DNA from: an uncultured Collinsella sp.
GTDB lineage: Bacteria > Actinomycetota > Coriobacteriia > Coriobacteriales > Coriobacteriaceae
Length of the DNA: 64,000 nt
Assembly: GCA_900752215.1 (NCBI GenBank)
Contig: CAADUO010000011.1
Span: 11,562-75,561, forward strand
Direction of reading: 5' to 3'
Part shown: positions 8,556-17,805 of the stretch, in pieces
Layout: each line of letters starts with the position of its first letter
Position numbering within the stretch: the first letter of the stretch is position 1
Translations under genes and position numbers: made by a program
The notes under the pieces: generated by a model
What the model was told of the DNA's origin: nothing
The model's input: only the letters and a program-made list of their open reading frames with translations
Database searches by the model: none

Positions 8556-9905
8556 CTACTTGGGCGCTCTGCCGCTACGGTCGCGCTCGCTTTGCTCTAC
8601 GCGCCACTCTTCCCAGCCGCGGCCGGCAGGCTGCCAAAACGCACCGCGCTCCAACCCCTCGGGCAAATAACGCTGATCGACCCAGCCTTCGGGATAATCA
8701 TGCGGATACTTATACACACCGTATTCGTCGCTGCCCGGGCGATGGCGATCGCGCAGATAACTCGGCACCTCACGCAGCCCACTTGAATGGATATCGGCCA
8801 ACGCCGCATCGATTGAAGCCTCGCACGCGTTGGATTTAGGCGCCAAGCACACATAGAGAGCAGCCTGAGCCAGATTAATACGGCACTCGGGATAGCCAAT
8901 GACCTCGGCAGACTTAAACGCGGCATGTGCCACCAAAAGCGCCTGTGGGTCGGCGTTGCCAACATCCTCAGAAGCCTGAATCATAATACGACGAGCGATA
9001 AACTTAGGATCCTCCCCCGCGTCAATCATGCGCGCGAGCCAATAAATCGTGGCATCGGGGTCGCTACCGCGCATAGACTTAATAAACGCACTGATGATGT
9101 CGTAGTGCATGTCACCGTTTTTGTCGTACGAAAAGCCACGGCGCGGATTGGCAATCTTCACGTCGTCAACAGTGATGGGATAGCGCTCCCCCGCCGCCGG
9201 CGCGGGCGTTCCCTCGGTATCGGGGCGCGTGACGGCAATCTCGCTCGCAAGCTCAAGCGTCGTGAGCGCCGATCGAGCGTCACCCGCTGCCAGCGTGCAA
9301 ATGGTCTTAACCGTATCCTCATCGGCCGAGAACTTACCGTTCAAACCCTGCGGCGCCTCGAGCGCACGCTCAATAAGCGTGGCGATATCCTCGTCTTTAA
9401 GATGCTCAAGTTCCACCACGCGACCGCGCGAGAGCAATGCCGAGTTGACCTCGAAGTACGGATTCTCCGTCGTGGCGCCAATCATAATGACGGTACGGTT
9501 CTCAACTGCATGCAGCAAGGCATCCTGCTGCGACTTGGAAAAGCGATGAATCTCATCGATAAAAAGAATGGTGCGGCGGTCATACGTATTCAGGCGCGTC
9601 TTAGCCTCGTCAATCACGCGACGAAGATCCTTTACGGTGCCCGTCACAGCGCTGACCTCGACAAACTCGCTCTTAGTGTGGTTGGCGATAATATGTGCCA
9701 GCGTCGTCTTGCCCGTACCGGCCGGCCCATACAAAATCACACTCGACAGCACGTCGTGCTCAATCGCGGCACGCAACCACGAACCCTTACCGACGGCCTT
9801 TTGCTGGCCCACATACTCGTCGAGCGAATTGGGCCGCATACGCACCGCAAGCGGCGCATTCTGAAAGGAACGCTCGCGCGTCGAAGCAGAAAAAAGGTCG
9901 TCCAT
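8556..9905 (-). CDS. rarA: Replication-associated recombination protein A (RarA/MgsA AAA+ ATPase)
   Basis: 449 residues from the ATG at 9905; in-frame alternatives at 9911 and 9923 would add 2 or 6 residues. Walker A GPAGTGKT is at about 60-67, Walker B ILFIDEIHRF follows, and IGATTENPYFEVNSALLSR is the family-specific sensor 1 region. The C-terminal tetramerisation domain ends in YKYPHDYPEGWVDQRYLP, which is highly typical of RarA. It acts at stalled replication forks. It appears to be a single-gene unit: the DUF948 gene starts about 95 bases downstream on the same strand, and no clear terminator was seen between them. Confidence 0.95.
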   Translation of the reverse strand: MDDLFSASTRERSFQNAPLAVRMRPNSLDEYVGQQKAVGKGSWLRAAIEHDVLSSVILYGPAGTGKTTLAHIIANHTKSEFVEVSAVTGTVKDLRRVIDEAKTRLNTYDRRTILFIDEIHRFSKSQQDALLHAVENRTVIMIGATTENPYFEVNSALLSRGRVVELEHLKDEDIATLIERALEAPQGLNGKFSADEDTVKTICTLAAGDARSALTTLELASEIAVTRPDTEGTPAPAAGERYPITVDDVKIANPRRGFSYDKNGDMHYDIISAFIKSMRGSDPDATIYWLARMIDAGEDPKFIARRIMIQASEDVGNADPQALLVAHAAFKSAEVIGYPECRINLAQAALYVCLAPKSNACEASIDAALADIHSSGLREVPSYLRDRHRPGSDEYGVYKYPHDYPEGWVDQRYLPEGLERGAFWQPAGRGWEEWRVEQSERDRSGRAPK

Positions 9906-9965
9906 AGCCATCCCGTGCGTCAATCAAAAACGTTTTCCACCAACAGTATACCGAATAAATACGAA

Positions 9966-11213
9966 CTACCGTTCGTTAATATAGGTACGGTGCGGAAACT
10001 TCAATCCCGGGAACAGCTTGCTCGTGAGCTCGCAGAAATAGCCGTCCGTCATGCTCGCGATGTAATCCACCACCGCTTGGTCCTTGTCGTCCTGCCAGGC
10101 ATAGGTGCGATCGTAGTAGAAAAGCTGCCGCTCAATGCGAGAAATGTGGTGCTTAAAGATATACGAAGACTCGTCGCCTTCGTTTATATCCTGCAGGCAA
10201 CGGTCGTAGAGCTTTTCGAAGGCCTCGCGCAGCTCCGCTTCGGAGTCGCCCTCGATACCGCCCTTGCTATAGATCTTCTCGTAGTTCTCGCGCTTGGCTC
10301 GGCGGATCTCCTCAAACAGGTCCTCGCTCATCTCGATGCGTGGCTTACCATAGCTGTGCTCGACGATATCGATGGAGGCATGCGTAAGGATCCAGCTGTT
10401 GTATGCCCCGCCCAGGTCATCGTCAAAGGCGTCGGGTGACAGTAGACCCGCCGCAATGGCGTCTTGGCGATCGCGCCCCACGTAGGCAAGGATATCCGAG
10501 ATGCGAACCACGCAGCCCTCGAGCGTCATGGGGCGCAGGTGCTCAATTGCGCTGTAACCTGTGGCAATGCAATCCTCAACCGTAAGGTCGAACTGGTCAA
10601 AGGAGCTCATGTCCGAAAGCTCAAACACACGCTGTTCGTACTCACCGTTGTGGCATAGCACGCCGTCGAGCGTCTGGAGCGACACGTTGCGGCCGTACAG
10701 CGCGTCGAGCACGCGGACCGACTGTACGTTATGGAAAAAATAGCGGCCCGTGCGATCGTGATAGATATCGTTGAGGAATCGCTCGCCGGCATGGCCAAAG
10801 GGCGTGTGGCCCAAGTCGTGGCCTAAGCCAATCGCCTCGATCAGATCGCAGTTGAGCCCCAGGGCACGTCCGATATCGCGCGCGATGCGCGAAACAAGCT
10901 GCACGTGCAGGCCGCGACGCGACAGGTCGTCGTTGCTGCGAAAACTAAAGACCTGCGTTTTGCCTGCATAACGGGTGTATGCGGGCAGATGCAAAATCTT
11001 TTCGGTATCGCGAATAAATGCCGGACGCATGAGCGTGCCCACATCTGCGGCTCGATCGAAACGTCGAATGACCTGGTCGTCACCACATCGATAGGGATTA
11101 ACGACACCTGAGCCGCGGTCGGCGGCGATACGCCCGACCAACTCGGGCGACAACGCCGCGGGAATGCGATCCATACGCGCCTTAATGGCGGCTGTCTGTT
11201 GATTGGTTGCCAT
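9966..11213 (-). CDS. dGTP triphosphohydrolase-like HD-domain protein
   Basis: 415 residues from the ATG at 11213, preceded by AAGGAG at a 6-7 base distance. The HD-domain metal ligands are visible as His103 (GLHVQLV) and His132-Asp133 in GHDLGHTPFGH, and LEGCVVRISDILAYVGRD carries the later Asp. This is the Dgt branch of HD hydrolases, which split dNTPs to nucleoside and triphosphate. The N-terminal signature NPYRCGDDQVIRRF and the HVQLVSRIARDIGRALGL segment match the subgroup found in Firmicutes and Actinobacteria rather than E. coli Dgt. Substrate preference cannot be read from sequence. Confidence 0.88.
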   Translation of the reverse strand: MATNQQTAAIKARMDRIPAALSPELVGRIAADRGSGVVNPYRCGDDQVIRRFDRAADVGTLMRPAFIRDTEKILHLPAYTRYAGKTQVFSFRSNDDLSRRGLHVQLVSRIARDIGRALGLNCDLIEAIGLGHDLGHTPFGHAGERFLNDIYHDRTGRYFFHNVQSVRVLDALYGRNVSLQTLDGVLCHNGEYEQRVFELSDMSSFDQFDLTVEDCIATGYSAIEHLRPMTLEGCVVRISDILAYVGRDRQDAIAAGLLSPDAFDDDLGGAYNSWILTHASIDIVEHSYGKPRIEMSEDLFEEIRRAKRENYEKIYSKGGIEGDSEAELREAFEKLYDRCLQDINEGDESSYIFKHHISRIERQLFYYDRTYAWQDDKDQAVVDYIASMTDGYFCELTSKLFPGLKFPHRTYINER

Positions 11214-11244
11214 GGCATGCTCCTTAAAAAGGGCGCGCAAACGG

Positions 11245-11667
11245 TTACAGCGTACTACCCACAACCTCGATTATGGCAAATATCGGCACCAAAAACGGCA
11301 GCAATGGCAGGGAGCGCGATTTTGCGATGAGACAGGCGGCGGCAAGGGCCAGGAGCGCAGCCGCAAACGCGACGATACCACCCAAGGGATCGAAGGTACA
11401 AAGGGCAAAGAGCGCCTTGGCGTCCCCCATACCAATGCCGGGAGCGTGGCGAACACGACGCCAAAGCGACTCAGTAAGCATAAGGGCAAGGTAGGCGATG
11501 GCAGCAAGACCGGCATGGTCAAGCGCCGTGTTAACGCCCTTGTCGAGCCAAACGCCTGCAAACGCCGCCACCGCACACGCGCCGGCAAGCTGATTGGGAA
11601 ACCGTCGCTCACGGGCATCAATCGCCGCGCCGGCAAAGATGCAAATCCAAAACGGAATATAGACCAT
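11245..11667 (-). CDS. Minimal A24-family prepilin peptidase (orphan)
   Basis: 140 residues from the ATG at 11667, preceded by AAGGAGG at a good distance. It is almost entirely hydrophobic, with four to six membrane segments. The two catalytic aspartates of type IV prepilin peptidases are in place: Asp17 in AAIDARERRFPNQL and Asp82 in GIGMGDAKAL (GxGDxK). There is no N-terminal methyltransferase domain, as in CpaA/TadV enzymes. No pilin, ATPase or secretin gene is present in the window, so its substrate must be encoded elsewhere. It starts after the terminator hairpin at 11699-11740. Confidence 0.85.
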   Translation of the reverse strand: MVYIPFWICIFAGAAIDARERRFPNQLAGACAVAAFAGVWLDKGVNTALDHAGLAAIAYLALMLTESLWRRVRHAPGIGMGDAKALFALCTFDPLGGIVAFAAALLALAAACLIAKSRSLPLLPFLVPIFAIIEVVGSTL

Positions 11668-11698
11668 CGAACACCTCCTTGAGCAGCAGCTCAAACGC

Positions 11699-11740
11699 AA
11701 AAACCACCACAAAGGTGCCTGTCCCCTTTGTGGTGGTTTT
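11699..11740 (-). terminator. Terminator-like palindrome with an internal GGGGACAGGCACC core
   Basis: A 16-base stem (AAAACCACCACAAAGG at 11699-11714, CCTTTGTGGTGGTTTT at 11725-11740) flanks a short loop that reads TGCCTGTCCC on the plus strand. On the minus strand it ends in a T-run, so it can terminate the glycosyltransferase transcript; it is nearly symmetrical and could also work on the plus strand. The same stem, with a different loop, recurs at 19343-19383. The loop sequence resembles cores of REP-type palindromes tied to RAYT transposases; see findings. Confidence 0.75.
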
Positions 11741-11748
11741 GATCGTGG

Positions 11749-13044
11749 TTATTTGGCGCCTTGCATGACCTCGTCGAGGGTAACGCTTACGGCGTGCTGC
11801 GTCGGCACCCAGTCGACCTTTAGGAACAGAGCAGCCACCGTAATGGGAATGTAGCTGAACATAAAGATCGGGAAGGTAAACAGGTTGGTCACCAGACGCC
11901 ACTTTTGCGCACAGTGAATGTGCTTGTACTCAAAGATGGTCGTAAGCAGCGCCAGGATAAAGAAGGTCTGATACATCATCGCGAAGGTCATAATGAGCGA
12001 GGCGGCGCACGCCTGCATCTCAACCTCGGTGGCCAGGAAGCCGTGCGAAAGACCGCCCACAATCAGGAACGTGGCATTGGCGAGCATCGAGATCAGCGAT
12101 AGCAACATACCCGGGGCGATCGTCATAAACATGTCGTAGGCGGCAAAGCGATGGTAGCGAAAGGTCGATTTGACCAGGTGCTTACCATACGTAAAGAACA
12201 CCTGGTAGAAGCCCTTGGTCCAGCGCATACGCTGCTTCCAGGAAGCCTTAAACGTCACTGGCTGTTCGTCAAAGAACTCCGCCGGTGCATAGCCAATGCG
12301 AATGCCGTGAATGGCGCAGAACGTGGTGAACTGAATATCCTCGGTCAGCGTGTGGAACTGCCAGCCGTGCATGCCCTCGATAACACTGGCGGAGATGAGG
12401 TAGCCCGAACCCGAGACGGCGCAAGACGTCTTGCAGATGTTGCGCGCGTTGTTGAGGAAGCGCGCCTCGCGCAGATACCACGTGGCGTTGGCCGCAGAGA
12501 TCCACGAGCTGCCGAAGTTCTTGGAGTTACGATAGCTCGTGACCACATGGAAACCCTGGTCAAAAGCGTCGTTCATCTTGGAGACGTAATCACGGGAAAT
12601 GACATTATCGGCATCGAAAATAAAATAGCCCTCAAAGGTATCGGGATACTCGTTGAGAATGCGGTCGAAGCCAAAGTCCATGACCCAGCTCTTACCCTTA
12701 CGGGCCAGGTCGTTGCGCTCATAGACAATGGCGCCCGCCTCGCGCGCGAGCTGCGCCGTGTTGTCGGTGCAGGCGTCGGCGACCACGAAGACCTCGATAA
12801 GCTCGGACGGATAATCCTGGTCCTTGATGGAGCGAACGAGGTTGGCGATCACGGCCTCCTCGTTATGCGCCGCGATAAAGAAGGCATAGCGGTGGAGTTT
12901 TTTGGCCTTGGGAGGCGCGACCTCGCCACGAAGAGCACCGATGACAAAGAAGACCACCTGGTACAGAAAGCAGACCGTGAGCAGCGTGACGACAATCTGG
13001 TTGAAGATCACGATGGGCGTGTTGGTTTGTAAAAAGGCGAGCAT
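11749..13044 (-). CDS. Membrane-bound family 2 glycosyltransferase
   Basis: 431 residues. An N-terminal membrane helix (about 10-38) precedes a GT2 catalytic domain with AAHNEE, VVADACTDNT, FDADNV (DxD), GSGYLIS, TEDIQFTT and the QRMRW (QxxRW) motif of processive, cellulose/hyaluronan-synthase-like enzymes. At least four C-terminal membrane helices follow. Such proteins polymerise or transfer sugars across the membrane for capsule, exopolysaccharide or glycolipid synthesis; no polysaccharide cluster surrounds it, so the product is unknown. ATG at 13044 has GGGAG upstream. The gene is a single unit bounded by a candidate promoter and the terminator at 11699-11740. Confidence 0.88.
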   Translation of the reverse strand: MLAFLQTNTPIVIFNQIVVTLLTVCFLYQVVFFVIGALRGEVAPPKAKKLHRYAFFIAAHNEEAVIANLVRSIKDQDYPSELIEVFVVADACTDNTAQLAREAGAIVYERNDLARKGKSWVMDFGFDRILNEYPDTFEGYFIFDADNVISRDYVSKMNDAFDQGFHVVTSYRNSKNFGSSWISAANATWYLREARFLNNARNICKTSCAVSGSGYLISASVIEGMHGWQFHTLTEDIQFTTFCAIHGIRIGYAPAEFFDEQPVTFKASWKQRMRWTKGFYQVFFTYGKHLVKSTFRYHRFAAYDMFMTIAPGMLLSLISMLANATFLIVGGLSHGFLATEVEMQACAASLIMTFAMMYQTFFILALLTTIFEYKHIHCAQKWRLVTNLFTFPIFMFSYIPITVAALFLKVDWVPTQHAVSVTLDEVMQGAK

Positions 13045-13075
13045 GCAGGCTCCCAGGAACGCGTTACGTAAACAA

Positions 13076-13107
13076 TCGTATATCTTACCGCAGGCTAGGG
13101 GCGTTCA
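13076..13107 (-). promoter_or_regulatory. Candidate promoter of the glycosyltransferase gene
   Basis: On the minus strand TTGAAC (13102-13107) is followed after 15 to 18 bases, depending on alignment, by the AT-rich block TAAGATATAC, about 35 bases before the ATG. The -35 matches well; the -10 hexamer is ambiguous. Confidence 0.4.
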
Positions 13108-13126
13108 AGAAACCACCTAATACTGA

Positions 13127-14140
13127 CTAGGCTTCGAGAAGACCGAGCTGAGGAACGATCTCGTCGCCGGCAGCGGTGCGACCAAGCGAGCGCGGGGCCA
13201 GGTCGTCAAGAACCGCAGCGAGATCCCACGGCAGCTCGTCGCGGCACTCAATGCGCTCCCCCGTCACGGGATGGTCGAATGCAACACGCCAGGAATGAAG
13301 GAATTGCCTGGTCAGACCCTGATCGGCGCGTGCATCGCACTTGCCGTAGAGCGGATCGCCCACGCAGGCGTGGTTGATATGGCGCATATGCACGCGAATC
13401 TGATGTGTGCGGCCCGTAAACAGGTGGCACTCGACGAGCGTATAGCCGTCGTCAAAACGCGTGGAATCGAAGCGCTCGAGGACCTTAAAGGTCGTAATGG
13501 CCTGGCGCGCGAAAGGATCGTCCGAAACCGCCATCTTGACACGGTCACGCGTAGAACGGGCAATGCCGGTGTTAATGGTGCCCTCATCCATAGCGATATG
13601 TCCGTGAACGAGCGTGATATAGCGACGATCGAGCGTGCGCGTGCGGATAAGATTTTGAAGCGCGCGCTGGGTGTCGTCGTCTTTTGCCGCGAGCATAAGG
13701 CCCGAGGTATCGCGATCCAGGCGATGCACGATGCCGGGGCGGTCCTCACCCTGCACGGTACCCAGATGGTCAATGCCGCAGTGGTAGACCAGAGCGTTCG
13801 CAAGCGTGCCGCTCTCGTGGCCATGGGCGGGATGGCACACCAGGCCGCGCTGCTTGGAGAGCACGATGAGGTAGTCGTCCTCGTAACGGATATCGAGGGG
13901 GATGGCCTCGGGAATCACATCAGTGGGATCGTGCGGCTCGGGCAAATCGACCGAAATACGGTCGCCGGCTCGCACGGCGTACTTTTTGGACAGGCAGGTC
14001 TCGCCATTGACAGCGACGGCGCCGCCCTCGATCAGATGCGCACAGGCAGAACGCGTAGGACAGCCGTCATTGACGCCCAGATAAGCGTCAAGACGCTGAC
14101 CGGCGGCATCGTCGGCAACAAGAATATGGATGTCGGCCAT
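13127..14140 (-). CDS. rluD: RluD-type 23S rRNA pseudouridine synthase
   Basis: 337 residues. An N-terminal S4 RNA-binding domain (about 13-70, GQRLDAYLGVN...AVAVNGE) precedes the RluA-family catalytic domain with HRLDRDTSG, where Asp142 is the catalytic nucleophile, and GRTHQIRVHMRH. S4 plus RluA domain together is the RluC/RluD arrangement; the exact uridines modified cannot be deduced. The ATG at 14140 overlaps the lspA stop (TAATG). The lspA-rluD pair is a very common arrangement in Gram-positive bacteria. Confidence 0.93.
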   Translation of the reverse strand: MADIHILVADDAAGQRLDAYLGVNDGCPTRSACAHLIEGGAVAVNGETCLSKKYAVRAGDRISVDLPEPHDPTDVIPEAIPLDIRYEDDYLIVLSKQRGLVCHPAHGHESGTLANALVYHCGIDHLGTVQGEDRPGIVHRLDRDTSGLMLAAKDDDTQRALQNLIRTRTLDRRYITLVHGHIAMDEGTINTGIARSTRDRVKMAVSDDPFARQAITTFKVLERFDSTRFDDGYTLVECHLFTGRTHQIRVHMRHINHACVGDPLYGKCDARADQGLTRQFLHSWRVAFDHPVTGERIECRDELPWDLAAVLDDLAPRSLGRTAAGDEIVPQLGLLEA

Positions 14141-14739
14141 TAGCGCTCGTTCCTTTCGCGAATTTTGCGGGCACGCTCCCCGCGTTGCTGGGCCTTGCGC
14201 TTGGCGCGGGCCTCGTCACGGGCGTTAAGCTCAGCGGTCGCGTCGACCTCACGGGCCGCGGGGCTCAAGAACATGTATCCGAAGAGGGCGAGCACGACGC
14301 CCAAGGTAATGCCGATATCGGCCACATTGAAGACGGGGAAGTCGATGAAGGTGGTGGCAATAAAATCGGTCACGAAGCCAAAGGCCAAACGATCGATAGC
14401 GTTGCCAATAGCACCGCCCGCAACCATCGCCATGCCCACAACCTCAAGATGGGCAAGCTGGGGTGCACGAACGAGGTACACGGCAATAGCGATAATGACC
14501 GCCAACGCCAGCACGGCAAACGCGATGCCATGCCCCTCGCCCATGCTAAAGGCAGCGCCGATATTGCGGACAAACAGGAAGTCGATCACGCCGGGGATGA
14601 CGGTCACATGCAGTGCATCGCCCACGGCACGAACCGCAAGCTTGGTCAACTGGTCAACAAACAGCACAACCAGCGCCACCCCACCAGCAACACCCAACCG
14701 CCAACGCAAAGGCGGCGTCATATCCCCAGTACGACCCAA
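14140..14739 (-). CDS. lspA: Lipoprotein signal peptidase (signal peptidase II)
   Basis: 199 residues with four membrane segments. The catalytic aspartates are Asp116 in GNAIDRL and Asp141 in FNVADIGI. It removes signal peptides from diacylglyceryl-modified prolipoproteins, such as the lipoprotein encoded at 54544. The C-terminal 35 residues are a charged, Arg/Lys/Glu-rich tail not needed for catalysis. The start is uncertain: TTG at 14739 has AGGGG six bases upstream, while ATG at 14721 has poor spacing; both leave the first helix intact. It overlaps rluD by one base. Confidence 0.92.
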   Translation of the reverse strand: MGRTGDMTPPLRWRLGVAGGVALVVLFVDQLTKLAVRAVGDALHVTVIPGVIDFLFVRNIGAAFSMGEGHGIAFAVLALAVIIAIAVYLVRAPQLAHLEVVGMAMVAGGAIGNAIDRLAFGFVTDFIATTFIDFPVFNVADIGITLGVVLALFGYMFLSPAAREVDATAELNARDEARAKRKAQQRGERARKIRERNER

Positions 14740-14851
14740 ATCAATCCCCTACCCTCAAGAACATCGAATTCCGTTTAACGCAATTAACCATCTTATATTG
14801 CCACACGCAGAGCGCACGACATATTCGCTAACGCCAGATAAATAACCAGCA

Positions 14852-14890
14852 TAAAAAGAAAGCGCCATTCCGAAAAACAGAATGCCGCTT
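14852..14890 (-). terminator. Terminator after ileS
   Basis: On the minus strand a 12-base stem with one mismatch and one G-T pair (AGCGGCATTCTG/CGGAATGGCGCT, 14861-14889) and a TTTTT loop is followed by TTCTTTTT. It sits about 70 bases beyond the ileS stop and before lspA. Confidence 0.8.
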
Positions 14891-14961
14891 TTATTCAGCG
14901 GAGCAAATGGGCCGAAGGCGTCCAAATTCTCCCAATAACTAAAATGCCGAGTTACTGTGCC

Positions 14962-17763
14962 TTAAAGGGCATTCGCGCAGCGCTTGCAGATATGCGCGTG
15001 GCCGTTGTACTCGCCGACGGTGGTGCGGTAGTTCCAGCAACGGTCGCAGCACTCGCCCTCGGCTGCCTCGATGGCAACGGAGAGTTCCTCGCCCTGAGTC
15101 AGCTCAACATCGGAAACGATGTAGAACTCGGCCAGGTCGACGACCTTATCACCGGTCAGCAGCGCGTACATCTCGGCGGGAACGACCGCCTTGACGCGGA
15201 CCTGCTGGCTCTTGGTGAAGGTACCGGCGGAGCGGGCATCCTCAAGGGCCTTGGTCACGGCGCTACGGAGCTCGAGCGAAGCCTCGAGCACGCCCTCAAA
15301 CTCATTGGCCTCGTCAACCGTGATAGGCGACTTGTACCAATCGAGCAGCGCGGCGTACTTCTGGTGATCGACGCAGCCGGCGGGCGCATAGGCCATGGCC
15401 TCGTCGACCGTGTAGGACAGGATCGGCTGAAGGTCGCGCATGAGCATCGAGAAGAGCTCGGCCAGCACGGTCTGGGCGCTGCGGCGCTCGAGCGAGCCGG
15501 GCTTGTCGCAGTACAGACGGTCCTTCAGGGCGTCGAGGTACACGTTGGAGAGCTCGGTAACCACGAAGTCATAAAGCGCACGGTAGGCGCGCGGGAACTC
15601 GTAGCTGGCGTAGGCGTCGTCGACCTCGGCCTGAACCTGAGTCAGGCGGGCAACCATGAGCTTGTCGAGCGGCAGCAGGTCGGCAAAGGCGACGCCGTCG
15701 GTCTCGGGCTCAAACTGACCCTCGAGCTCGGAGAGCAGGAAGCGCAGCGTGTTGCGGAAACGACGGTAGGCATCGGACGTACGAGCAAGGATCTCGTGGT
15801 CGATGGACACGTCGGAGCTGGTATCGACGGATGCAACCCACAGACGGATGATGTCAGCGCCCATCTCGTCGCAGACCTTATTGGGGTCGATGACGTTGCC
15901 GAGCGACTTGGACATCTTACGGCCCTGGCCGTCGAGGGTGAAGCCCTGCGAGACAACCGCCTTGTACGGAGCGTGGCCGTTGGCGCCCACCGAGGTGAGC
16001 AGCGAGCTTTGGAACCAACCGCGGTGCTGGTCGGAGCCCTCGAGGTACACATCAGCCGGATACTCCAGCTCGGGACGGTACTCGCAGACGGCCTTCCAAG
16101 AGACGCCGGAATCCCACCACACGTCGAGGATGTCCTTATCGGCCTTGAGGTGATGGCCGCCGCACTTGGGGCAGACGCAGGCCTCGCCCAGGTAGCTCTC
16201 GGGAGCGTCGGTGAACCAGGCGTCGGAGCCCTTCTCGTGGAAGAGCTTGATGACGGCGTCGAGCGTGGCGTCGTTCATGACCTTCTCACCGCAGTCGGCG
16301 CAAGTGTAGCTGGGGATAGGCACGCCCCAGTTGCGCTGACGGCTGATGCACCAGTCGGGACGCTGCTCGACCATGGCGCCGATGCGGTTGGCCGCGTGGG
16401 CCGGATACCACTTAACGTTCTCGCGGACCTCTTTGCCAGCCTGCTCACGCAAGCCGGTCTTGTCCATCGAGACAAACCACTGGTCGGTAGCACGGAAGAG
16501 CACCGGGTGCTTGCAGCGCCAGCAGTGCGGATAGCTGTGCGTGATCTTCTTCTCGAGGACCAGGGTGCCGCGCTCGCGCAGGAACTCGATGATGTGCGGG
16601 TTGGCCTCGTCGGTATCCATGCCGCTGAAGGGGCCGCCGGTGCCAAACTCCTCGCCGGTGTAGAACTTGCCGTCGTCATCGACCGGCATGCAAATGTCGG
16701 TGATGCCCTCCTTGAGGCAGGCGAAGTAGTCGTCGACGCCGTGACCGGGCGAGTTGTGGACGATACCGGTACCGTCATCGACACCGACGTAATCGGCCAA
16801 CAGTGCCACGCCCTCAACACCGTCAAAGATCGGCTGCTTATAGTGAATGTGATGGAAGGTCTCGGCGGGAACCACATAGGGCTTGCCGTCGACCACAACC
16901 GGGGTGTACTCCCAGCCAAACTCCTCGCAGCACTTGGGAGCCAGGTCCTCGAGCATGACCTCGGCGCGGCCGTCGTGCTCAACGGCGACGTAGGCGGCAC
17001 CGGGCTTGAGAGAAACTGCCTGGTCGGAGGGGATGGTCCACGGCGTGGTCGTCCAGATGATAAAGTCAACCGGGCCGTCGAAGTTCTCGAGGCCGACGGG
17101 CTTGGAGGTCATCTCAAAGCGCACGAAGATGGACGGGCTCGTCTCGTCGGAGTACTCAATCTCGGCCTCAGCAAGTGCGGTATGGCAGTGCTTGCACCAG
17201 TGGACGGGCTTGTGACCGCGATAGATCATGCCCTTGTCGAACATGGCCTTGAAAACCTCGATGTCGGCGGCGTCATGCTGGTGATAGAGCGTCAGATAGG
17301 GGTTGTCCCAATCGCCGAGCACGCCCAGGCGACGGAAGCCGGCCTTCTGCAGCTCGATGTTCTCGACAGCGAACTTATTGCAAAGCTCACGGATCTTAGC
17401 CGTGGAGGTCTGGTTGAACTTCTCGGTGCCGAGCTTCTCCTCGACCTTATGCTCGATCGGCTGGCCATGGCAGTCCCAACCGGGAACATAGGGAACCTCA
17501 TAGCCCTGCATCATCCAGTAGCGGTTGATCATGTCCTTGGAGATCTTGTTCATGGCGTGGCCGATGTGGATCGGGCCGTTGGCGTACGGAGGGCCGTCGT
17601 GCAGCACGAACTTCTTGTGACCCTCGTTCTTCTTCAGAACCTGCTCGTAGACCTTGTTGTCCTGCCAGTCCTTGAGTCGCTTGGGCTCGGACTTGGAAAG
17701 ACCGGCACGCATGGGAAAACCGGTTTTGGGCAGATTCATCGTCTGCTTGTACTCGTTTGCCAC
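14962..17763 (-). CDS. ileS: Isoleucyl-tRNA synthetase
   Basis: 933 residues, normal for the bacterial type. Class I motifs are HIGH (in NGPIHIGHAMN) and KMSKS (GRKMSKSLGNV). The editing domain sits between them (WTTTPWTIPSDQAVS, GTGIVHNSPGHG), and the C-terminal zinc site uses CDRCW...CKRC. A GTG start at 17763 is preferred: it follows AAAGGGGTACC, and the frame upstream lies in the leader. The protein then begins VANEYKQTMNLPKTGFPMR. Expression is controlled by the T-box leader at 17806-18110. A second start (ATG at 17739) has no ribosome binding site. Confidence 0.97.
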   Translation of the reverse strand: MANEYKQTMNLPKTGFPMRAGLSKSEPKRLKDWQDNKVYEQVLKKNEGHKKFVLHDGPPYANGPIHIGHAMNKISKDMINRYWMMQGYEVPYVPGWDCHGQPIEHKVEEKLGTEKFNQTSTAKIRELCNKFAVENIELQKAGFRRLGVLGDWDNPYLTLYHQHDAADIEVFKAMFDKGMIYRGHKPVHWCKHCHTALAEAEIEYSDETSPSIFVRFEMTSKPVGLENFDGPVDFIIWTTTPWTIPSDQAVSLKPGAAYVAVEHDGRAEVMLEDLAPKCCEEFGWEYTPVVVDGKPYVVPAETFHHIHYKQPIFDGVEGVALLADYVGVDDGTGIVHNSPGHGVDDYFACLKEGITDICMPVDDDGKFYTGEEFGTGGPFSGMDTDEANPHIIEFLRERGTLVLEKKITHSYPHCWRCKHPVLFRATDQWFVSMDKTGLREQAGKEVRENVKWYPAHAANRIGAMVEQRPDWCISRQRNWGVPIPSYTCADCGEKVMNDATLDAVIKLFHEKGSDAWFTDAPESYLGEACVCPKCGGHHLKADKDILDVWWDSGVSWKAVCEYRPELEYPADVYLEGSDQHRGWFQSSLLTSVGANGHAPYKAVVSQGFTLDGQGRKMSKSLGNVIDPNKVCDEMGADIIRLWVASVDTSSDVSIDHEILARTSDAYRRFRNTLRFLLSELEGQFEPETDGVAFADLLPLDKLMVARLTQVQAEVDDAYASYEFPRAYRALYDFVVTELSNVYLDALKDRLYCDKPGSLERRSAQTVLAELFSMLMRDLQPILSYTVDEAMAYAPAGCVDHQKYAALLDWYKSPITVDEANEFEGVLEASLELRSAVTKALEDARSAGTFTKSQQVRVKAVVPAEMYALLTGDKVVDLAEFYIVSDVELTQGEELSVAIEAAEGECCDRCWNYRTTVGEYNGHAHICKRCANAL

Positions 17764-17805
17764 GGTACCCCTTTCATGTCGTGGGCGCGCACGCCCGTTG
17801 GGCAC

